The notes under the pieces were generated by a model that was given only the letters and a program-made list of their open reading frames with translations, was not told where the DNA came from and ran no database searches. A stretch of DNA of 38,740 bases, taken from positions 1-38,740 of the forward strand of contig JADLHO010000011.1 of the NCBI GenBank assembly GCA_020848735.1, written 5' to 3'. Shown here one piece after another: positions 33,182-38,740 of the stretch. This DNA comes from Planctomycetota bacterium. GTDB taxonomy: Bacteria; Planctomycetota; UBA1135; UBA2386. Position 1 is the first letter of the stretch; every line of letters begins with the position of its first letter. The position numbers were made by a program, and so were the translations under genes.

Positions 33182-33712
33182 TCACAGATTCTTGCGGTAG
33201 ATCTCGGGGAAGCGATGGCCATCGGGAAAACTCGGAAAGAGCAACCGAACGTTGTCGGGTTTGATTCGAGAACCCTCTACGTACCGCCACGTCTCCCGGT
33301 CTCCGTCCAGAACAGCAAACTGGTAATTGAGACTCTCAACGCGTTGCCCTCCAAGCTCCAAGACTGATAGGGTCGGCACAATCGCGAACACTGCACGATC
33401 TGTTTCCACGAACTCCGGAGCTCGGGGAAACGCGAACGACTCGATGCGCAATCCCCTCTTGAGCATCGGCGACATCGAATCTTCGATAGCTGCCAGCGCC
33501 CGCTCTCGGCCACCAACACCCTGAAGGATGACGGGATGCGTGTAGTCGAGGACGGTCACGAAGTCCCCGGAGTACAGCGCTCGCACCATCGACTCCACAT
33601 CCTTCTGCACCGTCTCGGCCATGAGCTGACGTGACGGCACCGCACGATCCTTCGTGCAACCCGCGACGACCAGACAGAGCAAGGAGGCGACCCGGACTAG
33701 GTGAGAAATCAT
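33182..33712 (-). CDS. Cassette 4: lipoprotein with SnoaL/NTF2-like domain
   Basis: The protein has 176 residues from the ATG at 33712. The signal peptide and lipobox (VRVASLLCLVVAGC) place Cys at about 19. The mature part looks like an NTF2/SnoaL-type alpha+beta cone: VESMVRALYSGDFVTVLDYT, VLELGGQRVESLNYQF, TWRYVEGSRIKPDN. Such domains in secreted proteins often act in small-molecule binding or in protein-protein contacts. No catalytic motif is recognised. The gene is flanked by attC sites on both sides. Confidence 0.72.
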   Translation of the reverse strand: MISHLVRVASLLCLVVAGCTKDRAVPSRQLMAETVQKDVESMVRALYSGDFVTVLDYTHPVILQGVGGRERALAAIEDSMSPMLKRGLRIESFAFPRAPEFVETDRAVFAIVPTLSVLELGGQRVESLNYQFAVLDGDRETWRYVEGSRIKPDNVRLLFPSFPDGHRFPEIYRKNL

Positions 33713-33732
33713 CCGCGCACTTGGAACTGTCC

Positions 33733-33832
33733 GCCCAACGTCTCTCACGCTCAGCCGCGGGCCGCGCGCGGTGTTGCTTGATATCGCGGTTGCGTCATCG
33801 CGCGGTCCGTCGGCTGCTGCGTGTAGTTGGGC
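33733..33832 (-). repeat. attC recombination site of cassette 3
   Basis: GCCCAAC (33733-33739) and GTTGGGC (33826-33832), total 100 bases. The interior (CGCTCAGCCGCGGGCCGCGC, then GCGGTTGCG, then CTGCTGCG) is closely related to the site of cassette 2, as in chromosomal integrons with uniform attC sites. Confidence 0.87.
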
Positions 33833-33875
33833 AGTCAGACTATCACGTACAGCGATCCGAATGATCGACCTCACG

Positions 33876-34715
33876 TCAGATGAAAATCGCCAGGCCGGAG
33901 AGCAAGTCGAGCAGCAACCATCGCATCGTTGGATCCACATGAAGATCCATCGTCGTGACCTGCCAACCGTCCTCCGAAGTCGTCGCGGGCGGCACCTGCG
34001 CGTAGGCGCTCCAGCTAGTGAACTGCTCCGGAAGCGGTTGCCGGTGCCACAGGCGCAGCCGCTGCTCCGAGGACAGAGTCGCGCGCATCATCTCGATCGG
34101 CACGGGCCGCCCCCAGTAGGTCCGGTCTGTAGGGCGCGGCAGCAAGTAGACCACGCTTTCGGAATCAGGCGGCAGCGCCGGCAGGCTCGCGAACGGCATC
34201 AGCAGCCGGTCGAGCCGGCCGGAACGCTGCAGGGCCAGCTCAAGCAGGTCGCGGTCGCATGAAGCCACAGAGAAGCGGCCGTCTACGTGTGCAACCCATG
34301 AATCGGCGGTCGGCTTGGACCCGGGCCTGTCGGAAGCAGGCAGATGCCATGCTGGACTGCCACCGATCGTGATGGGCTTGCCCGCTGGCTTGTCGTCGCC
34401 GATCCCAGATGGCCCGAAGTCAAGGACCTCGACGCCGCGGTACGGCCCGTACCCGACGCCATCGGGCGCCTGGAAATCGCTGCCACACCGTGCGCACAGC
34501 GCAACCTGAACCGACGTGGCGGAGACCCCGTCAAGCGGAAGGGTGTAGAACGCGATACTCGGGTATCCCGGGAGCAAGAACGAGGCTACGTCACGGTACC
34601 GACGCAGGGAGGATGGCACCGAGTTCTCGCTGGACGGCGGTAGCGCGCAGGAGGCGAGCATGAGCACCAGCCACACGGTGCGACGCAGAACCCGCGAATG
34701 GTGATCGTCAGACAT
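33876..34715 (-). CDS. Cassette 3: lipoprotein of unknown function
   Basis: The protein has 279 residues from the ATG at 34715. The signal peptide and lipobox are TVWLVLMLASC (Cys at about 23). The mature protein starts with a charged stretch and has beta-rich sequence (IAFYTLPLDGVSATSVQVAL, VAHVDGRFSVASCDRDLLEL, WQVTTMDLHVDPTMRWLLLD). It has an aromatic-rich core (TYWGRPVPIEMM, LWHRQPLPEQFTSWSAYAQV). No family is recognised. It is longer than most cassette genes. The stop is 43 bases before the cassette's attC. Confidence 0.7.
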   Translation of the reverse strand: MSDDHHSRVLRRTVWLVLMLASCALPPSSENSVPSSLRRYRDVASFLLPGYPSIAFYTLPLDGVSATSVQVALCARCGSDFQAPDGVGYGPYRGVEVLDFGPSGIGDDKPAGKPITIGGSPAWHLPASDRPGSKPTADSWVAHVDGRFSVASCDRDLLELALQRSGRLDRLLMPFASLPALPPDSESVVYLLPRPTDRTYWGRPVPIEMMRATLSSEQRLRLWHRQPLPEQFTSWSAYAQVPPATTSEDGWQVTTMDLHVDPTMRWLLLDLLSGLAIFI

Positions 34716-34735
34716 TGCTTGCCGCGCAGGGACCC

Positions 34736-34832
34736 GCCCAACGTCTTTGACGCTCAGGCGCGAGCCGCGCGCAATGGGCTTGATCTCGCGGTTGCGTGGT
34801 CGCGCGGCTCCTCGCCTGCTGCGTCGAGTTGG
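34736..34832 (-). repeat. attC recombination site of cassette 2
   Basis: GCCCAAC (34736-34742) and GTTGGAC (34826-34832); both match the RYYYAAC/GTTRRRY consensus. Total 97 bases. Stretches such as GTCTTTGACGCTCAGGCGCG and CTCGCGGTTGCGTGGTCGCG are shared, with few changes, with the attC of cassette 3. Confidence 0.85.
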
Positions 34833-34840
34833 ACAGCCTC

Positions 34841-35128
34841 CTACCAGTCGAAGTTGAACGATGCGCAGTGCGGGCAGGCCTGATGCTCGACGCGATGACC
34901 GCACCGATGGCATGTGCTTGCTGATCCGGTCAGATGAAACACGACAACCTTGCAGCTCTCGAGGTCGAGTGCGGCTGCCGCGTGAAGCTGCCTCACGGCC
35001 TCGAGCTTCGATCCGCTCCGAGCCGTAGCCGCGACGCTGCTGCGCGTCTCGGCGTCGACGCCGCCGACATCGGGCATTAGACACCCGCAGCGCTTGCATG
35101 CGATCGAGCTCACGTCCGATGGAGCCAT
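34841..35128 (-). CDS. Cassette 2: small zinc-ribbon-like protein
   Basis: The protein has 95 residues from the ATG at 35128, which lies just after the attC of cassette 1. Two Cys pairs, CKRCGC near the N-terminus and CHRCGHRVEHQACPHC near the C-terminus, suggest one or two zinc ribbons. A helical middle (ETRSSVAATARSGSKLEAVR, AAALDLESCKVVVFHLTG) separates them. There is no signal peptide. The stop is 8 bases before the attC core. It is unlike any named cassette protein I know. Confidence 0.72.
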   Translation of the reverse strand: MAPSDVSSIACKRCGCLMPDVGGVDAETRSSVAATARSGSKLEAVRQLHAAAALDLESCKVVVFHLTGSASTCHRCGHRVEHQACPHCASFNFDW

Positions 35129-35132
35129 GGCT

Positions 35133-35201
35133 GTGCAACGTCTGTGGCGCTGAGCCGCGAGCGCCGCTGCGTCGCTCGTCGGCTCCTGCGCCGAGTCAGG
35201 C
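35133..35201 (-). repeat. Degenerate attC site of cassette 1
   Basis: GTGCAAC (35133-35139) and GTCAGGC (35195-35201) are each one or two bases off the RYYYAAC/GTTRRRY consensus. The interior (GTCTGTGGCGCTGAGCCGCG, CTCCTGCGCCGAG) is like the sites of cassettes 2 and 3. It overlaps the last codons of the cassette-1 gene. The weaker cores suggest decay. Confidence 0.62.
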
Positions 35202-35606
35202 ATCCTGCAACATCTGGAGGTTTCTTGCCAGCGGTGACAGCACGGTCTGGTCGGTCCGGAAAGCGAACCTCAGCATCTGCTCGAACTCCCCGTGCTCGAA
35301 CAACTCCCCGGAGACCAGGACGTGCCCCATGGCATTCGACTCAAGACGGAGATACTCCTCTTCCCACTGCGCCTTGATCACGCAGGCCCCGGGCGTCCCA
35401 GCAGCCATCTGCCGTATTTGCGGGACAGCAGCGGAGAGCGATGCATCATCGAAATAGAAGCGGCGCTCGCACGCGAACCCACCCGACGAAATCCGTAAGC
35501 GACAGGACTAGCCGCCGTCCCGGAACTTCTCGACCTGGGACAACTGCACGACCTCAGTCGGGTCATGCGTCGCGAACTCCAGCAGGTCCATGACTACCGA
35601 GGACAT
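35196..35606 (-). pseudogene. Cassette 1: gene interrupted by an in-frame TAG, immunity-like family
   Basis: From the ATG at 35606 the frame reads 32 codons (MSSVVMDLLEFATHDPTEVV, QLSQVEKFRDGG), then a TAG at 35508-35510, then 103 more sense codons in the same frame to the TGA at 35196. The joined protein would be about 136 residues, with FYFDDASLSAAVPQIRQMA, QWEEEYLRLESNAMGHVLVS and FAFRTDQTVLSPLARNLQML. The latter pattern (YFDD, GHV.VSG.L, F.TDQT.L) is shared with a widespread family that includes WapI-type immunity proteins, though I am not certain of the name. The frame is intact apart from the TAG, so the stop is recent or read through. Confidence 0.65.
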
Positions 35607-35668
35607 GGGGATGCCCAAGTTCTATGCGACAGGCCTGCATGACACCGCGTCACGCAGCCGCCTCGTCT

Positions 35669-35675
35669 GTCCAAC
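35669..35675 (-). other. attI-like core site at the integrase-proximal end of the array
   Basis: GTCCAAC on the plus strand (GTTGGAC on the minus strand) matches the GTTRRRY core site of integrons. It lies between the integrase remnant and the first cassette. No complementary partner was found nearby, as expected for attI rather than attC. The cassette-1 sequence begins here. Confidence 0.5.
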
Positions 35676-35819
35676 GCGGCGCCGCGATCGGCACAGCCGG
35701 CGCGCGAGCCGCCCGGACCGCCGCCCCGGGCATCGACGCGCCCGGGCAACGCCGATCTTGGGCAGACCTGCCTGATCACCATCGCTCCCTCCCCCAATCT
35801 CCGAGCAAGCGGGCGGTGG

Positions 35820-36549
35820 GGCTGCGCTCCCCGGCGGTCCTCGGTTCAGGACGTGGGTGTCGATCATCGTCGTGGAGACGTCGGCGGGGCCGAGGAGGTC
35901 TTGGACCGTGCGAATGTCCGAGCCGTCCTCGGGCAGCTGGGTCGCGAAGGAGTGTCGGAAGCTGTGGCGGCTCACCCGCTCGCGGAGGCCCGCGGCAAGG
36001 ACGGCCCCTCGGACGGCGTGCGGAACGACCGTCTCGTGCAGGTGGTGGCAGCGGCGCTGGCCGGTCTTCGGATCGATGGATCTCCTCGTCGCCGGGAAGA
36101 CCCATTGCCTGGGACCCTCGTTTCCCGCATCGGGGAGCTCGAGGTCGACGGCGTCCGGCAGCTCGACCCAAGCAGCTCCCCGGGCGAGATCGCGCGTGTG
36201 CAACGCGCGGACGCGCTCGAGCCAGGCGGCGAGCACGGGACGGGCGACGGACGGGAGCATCGTCACCCGGAGCCGGCAGACCTCGAGGCTCCGCATATCA
36301 AGGTCGCCATGGGCCGCGGCACGCCGTCCATATGCGAGAGGACCGCTCGGACCTCGGCCCGCGACGACAGCAGCGACCGGCGCGGCGGGACCTCGGCACG
36401 CACATGGCCGTCGAGCCATGGCCGCTCGCGACCCCAGACCTCGCGGAAGAGGAGGAGCAGCGCGGCCGAGGCCTTGCCCTGCGTCGATGCAGCGACCCGC
36501 CTTCGGCTGCAAGCGAGCTCGAGAACGCCATCACGTCTGCGGCTCCCAG
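35820..36549 (-). pseudogene. intI: Integron integrase (intI) pseudogene, two frameshifts, catalytic Tyr lost
   Basis: Integron-type tyrosine recombinase in pieces. Frame 1 (about 36549-36498): [17 protein letters not shown]. Frame 2 (36502-36296): [55 protein letters not shown]. Frame 3 (36296-35820): [74 protein letters not shown]. About 20 residues are missing between RLRV and TMLP. The helix insert before QWVFPA is the integron-specific part. Of the catalytic residues (IntI1 numbering), His277 and Arg280 remain, but His303 is Pro and Tyr312 is Asp (35859-35861). The enzyme cannot be active. It lies upstream of the array in the same direction as the cassettes, the reverse of class 1 integrons. 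Confidence 0.83.
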
Positions 36550-36600
36550 CGGCGCCGCAGCCGCATCGCCGCCGCACGCCCCGCACGCCCGCACACGGCA

Positions 36601-36611
36601 CGCGACAGATC
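36601..36611 (+). promoter_or_regulatory. CGCGACAGATC motif upstream of the ClpX-like gene
   Basis: Exact 11-mer, 27 bases before the ATG at 36639, in the same orientation as those before 12933 and 27279. The 50 bases between the integrase remnant and this gene hold no other notable sequence. Confidence 0.38.
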
Positions 36612-36638
36612 CGCCGCCGCGCGCCCCTTTGCGCGGGC

Positions 36639-38108
36639 ATGGATCTTCCCTCACCCAACGCGGGCGCGGCCGCCGAGCCTTCGCCCGCCGCGATGCCCGC
36701 CGCAATTCCCGTCTTTCCCAGCCCTGCCGAGATCGTCGCGCAGCTCGATCGCCGCGTCTTCGGTCAGGAGGAGGCCAAGCGAGTCCTCGCGCGCGCGGCC
36801 TACAAGCATTACGTCGGTCTGGCGGCGAGCGACGGTGAACGCCCCGCGCCGGCCTTCGGTCCGCAGCACGTCTTGCTGGTCGGGCCGACGGGCTCCGGCA
36901 AGAGCCATCTCATCCGCGAGCTCGCCCGTGCGCTCGACGTGCCGGTCGCCTTCACGCCGGCGACGCGCCTCGTCGAGACCGGCTATGTCGGCGAGCAGGT
37001 CGAGTCGGCGGTGCGCGCGCTGATCGCGGCGGCGGGCGGGGACCTCGCGCGCGCGTCGCGCGGCATCGTCGTCCTCGACGAGGTCGACAAGATCCGGGCG
37101 ATCGACATGGGCACGCGCGACGTCTCGGGTCGCGGCGTGCAGAACAGCCTCCTGGCCTTGCTGGACGGCGTGCGCGTGCCCGTCGCGCGCGAGGATCAGA
37201 ACCGGACCGTCGACACGTCGAGCATGCTCTTCCTCGCGACCGGCGCCTTCGTCGAGCTCGACGCGATCGCCATGCGTCGCTCGGGAAAGGTGGCCCGCCT
37301 CGGCTTCGGCTCCGAGGCCGGCGAGGACGGCGCCACGTCGGACGCCCGAGCCGATTACACGACCGAGGACTTCGTGAGCTTCGGCCTGATCCCCGAGTTC
37401 ATCGGCCGCTTCCGCCACGTCTGTCACCTGGATGCGCTCTCGGTCGACGAGCTCGCGAGACTGGCGACCGAGGTCGAGGACTCCGCATTGCGGCGCACGC
37501 AGGATTGTCTGGCGCGCCACGGCGTGCAGCTCGAGGTCACGAAGGGCGCCCTGCGGGAGATCGCACGCCGCGCGTTGAAGCTCGACACCGGCGCGCGCGC
37601 GCTCGACCGCGTGATCGCCGAGGCGCTCGCGCCGCTCGAATGGCAGGCGCTCGGCGGTTCGCTCCGCGGGCGCCGCGTCGTCGTCGATCTCGAACGCCTC
37701 CTCGCGGGCGGTCGCTGGCGCGAGCATCCGCTCCGGGGCGAAGCGGACGGGGACGTCCTCGAACTCCGCCGCCGAGCGCGGCAGCTCATGCCGGTCAAGC
37801 CGCCGACGCCGTCGCAGATCTCCGACACGAAGGGCTGGCCGCGCGCCAGGCTCGAGCAACGCCTTGCCGAGCTGCGGCCCGCGCTCGAGATCGAGCGGGC
37901 CACGCTCCAGGCGAGGATCTTCTGGTCGAACTTCGAGCGGGAGAATGCCGCGCGGCTCGACGCCGTCGTGCGTCTCGCGGAGGAACTCGCCATGCGCCGC
38001 TGCACGCTCAACGAGTTCTTCGAGGCCTTCAAGAGCGCGGGCACGACGCACATGCAGGCCAGCCTCTGCTATCTCGATTACCTGCGCTTCAAGCAGCAAG
38101 GGGGCTGA
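36639..38108 (+). CDS. ClpX-like AAA+ unfoldase without zinc-binding domain
   Basis: The protein has 489 residues. The AAA+ core has Walker A GPTGSGKS (about 82-89), pore loop GYVGE (about 115), Walker B VVLDEVDK (about 143-150), sensor 1 LATGAF and sensor 2 GARALD (about 318). The order and the GYVG pore loop are those of ClpX. The N-terminal C4 zinc domain that in ClpX binds adaptors is absent; residues 1-28 are an Ala/Pro-rich tail. The ClpP-docking tripeptide IGF of ClpX is LGF here (GKVARLGFG), so docking is possible but not assured. The C-terminal 120 residues (from PVKPPTPSQISDTKG) form an extra helical domain with FWSNFERENAARLDAVVRL and KSAGTTHMQASLCYLDYL, unique in my knowledge. It probably uses this tail in place of the zinc domain to pick partners. 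Confidence 0.85.
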   Translation: MDLPSPNAGAAAEPSPAAMPAAIPVFPSPAEIVAQLDRRVFGQEEAKRVLARAAYKHYVGLAASDGERPAPAFGPQHVLLVGPTGSGKSHLIRELARALDVPVAFTPATRLVETGYVGEQVESAVRALIAAAGGDLARASRGIVVLDEVDKIRAIDMGTRDVSGRGVQNSLLALLDGVRVPVAREDQNRTVDTSSMLFLATGAFVELDAIAMRRSGKVARLGFGSEAGEDGATSDARADYTTEDFVSFGLIPEFIGRFRHVCHLDALSVDELARLATEVEDSALRRTQDCLARHGVQLEVTKGALREIARRALKLDTGARALDRVIAEALAPLEWQALGGSLRGRRVVVDLERLLAGGRWREHPLRGEADGDVLELRRRARQLMPVKPPTPSQISDTKGWPRARLEQRLAELRPALEIERATLQARIFWSNFERENAARLDAVVRLAEELAMRRCTLNEFFEAFKSAGTTHMQASLCYLDYLRFKQQGG

Positions 38109-38145
38109 GGAGCCTGGGGCAGCACCTGGGAAGCGGGTCGGCACC

Positions 38146-38171
38146 GCGCCGCGAAGGACCGCTTGCGGCGC
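38146..38171 (+). terminator. Possible GC-rich hairpin terminator of the ClpX-like gene
   Basis: GCGCCGC (38146-38152) and GCGGCGC (38165-38171) form a 7-bp stem with a 12-base loop, 38 bases after the stop at 38108. No T-run follows. Confidence 0.35.
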
Positions 38172-38258
38172 CGCGGAAGACGGAATTCCAGGCCGTCGAC
38201 GACAGACCCCGCCGCGCTCCCCCCTTTCCCCGCCCAGCCCCAACCGCGAGAACCCTCA

Positions 38259-38740
38259 ATGCCCAATCCCTTCGTCATGGCTCCCCTCAGCTTCGAGCAG
38301 TTCTACGCCGTCGAGTCCAAGGTCCTCGCCGCCTGGCTCCGCAGCCGCGGCATGGCCGAGAGCGACGCCGACGACGTCGTCCAGCAGTGCTTCCAGCAGA
38401 TCCTCAAGGCCGCCGCCGCGCGGCCCGAGGCCTGGACCCGCGCCTATGTCTTCCAGACCGCTCGCGGGATCCTCCACAAGCGCAAGGCCAAGGCCGACCG
38501 CGCGCTGCTCGAGTCCCTCGACCTCGAATGCGGCGGGCCCGACGACGACGGCGAGACCCGCGCCGCCCGCCTCGCCGCCCCGCGCCTGCCCGAGACGCCC
38601 CCCGCCGCCCAGGCCCGCCTCGAGCGCGTGCGCCACGAGCTCCGCCGCATGCCCTGGCGCATGCGCGCCGCCTTTGCCATCCCCACGATCTACGGCCTCA
38701 GCAATCGCGACACCGCCGAGATCGTCGGCCGCAGCCTCAC
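38259..38740 (+). CDS. ECF-type RNA polymerase sigma factor (C-terminus cut by window edge)
   Basis: The coding frame starts with an ATG at 38259 (an in-frame ATG at 38277 is an alternative) and runs off the right edge: 160 residues seen. Region 2 of the sigma-70 family: SFEQFYAVESKVLAAWLRSR, SDADDVVQQCFQQILKAAAA and TRAYVFQTARGILHKRKAKA ('DDVVQ..F' and 'W...A.G...' signatures). Region 4: LRRMPWRMRAAFAIPTIYGL, SNRDTAEIVGRS ('L..MP.R.R.AF.L....G.S..E.A...G'). The linker contains an acidic stretch (CGGPDDDGETR). It starts 150 bases after the ClpX-like gene. The gap contains CGACAGACCCC (38200-38210), a partial match to the motif seen upstream of three other genes. The target promoters and any anti-sigma factor lie outside the window. 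Confidence 0.88.
   Translation, partial: MPNPFVMAPLSFEQFYAVESKVLAAWLRSRGMAESDADDVVQQCFQQILKAAAARPEAWTRAYVFQTARGILHKRKAKADRALLESLDLECGGPDDDGETRAARLAAPRLPETPPAAQARLERVRHELRRMPWRMRAAFAIPTIYGLSNRDTAEIVGRSL

Larger units (their letters stand above)
32721..35675 (-). mobile_element. Integron cassette array (five cassettes, minus strand)
   Basis: Five minus-strand genes are each followed on the 3' side by an imperfect inverted repeat bounded by RYYYAAC and GTTRRRY core sites. This is the structure of integron gene cassettes. Reading from the integrase side the order is: cassette 1 (35196-35606), 2 (34841-35128), 3 (33876-34715), 4 (33182-33712), 5 (32785-33081). G/C content is lower and codon use more mixed than in the flanks, as expected of captured genes. 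None has its own evident promoter. The genes' 3' ends reach into or stop just before the attC sites. Confidence 0.85.

Noticed and set aside
36639..38108. HslU instead of ClpX
   Set aside because: The GYVG pore loop and LGF loop are those of ClpX, and the HslU intermediate domain between Walker A and B is absent.

Overview
The window is about 70% GC. It looks like chromosome from an uncultured or little-studied member of the Planctomycetota. The reasons are the many large secreted lipoproteins, an SUMF1-type protein, a C-terminal Cys-rich tail on one secreted protein that I associate with planctomycete exported proteins, and a chromosomal integron in the inverted arrangement known from spirochaetes and planctomycetes. 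The phylum call is an inference, because no rRNA or other marker gene is present.

Layout. (1) 1-5791, minus strand: a partial DUF4262 protein, purF, a small Ala-rich protein, a CBM9-like/degenerate metallo-beta-lactamase secreted protein and an enlarged signal peptidase I. (2) 6018-12632, plus strand: a free-standing N-terminal region of a AAA ATPase, an IPMS/homocitrate-synthase-family enzyme, an orphan LHH-type HNH nuclease, an SDR-DUF2867 protein, a lipoprotein and a secreted alpha/alpha-barrel-like protein. (3) 12735-18109, plus strand: a tightly packed operon with two lipoproteins, a coiled-coil envelope protein, a minimal ExbB-like channel of 120 aa, an ExbD-like subunit and a TonB-like protein. 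The last four genes are joined by 4-base stop/start overlaps or a 3-base gap. I read this as an undescribed proton-motive-force transducer. (4) 18128-30262, minus strand: a methyltransferase, large secreted proteins including a 1657-residue lipase/thrombospondin-type-3 lipoprotein, an SUMF1-type protein, a DUF6265 protein and small membrane or PH-like proteins. (5) 30815-32582, minus strand: a RibD/DHFR-like protein, a PhnB-like VOC protein and an IS21 istA remnant. (6) 32721-36549: a degenerating integron with five gene cassettes, five attC sites, an attI-like core site and a frameshifted integron integrase pseudogene that has lost its catalytic tyrosine. (7) 36639-38740, plus strand: a ClpX-like AAA+ unfoldase without a zinc domain, and the start of an ECF sigma factor gene.

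The two points most worth following are the miniature TonB/ExbB/ExbD-like operon and the inverted integron. A recurring 11-base motif, CGCGACAGATC, lies 27-48 bases upstream of three start codons in the same orientation and may be a shared promoter or operator element. No tRNA, rRNA or CRISPR array was seen.
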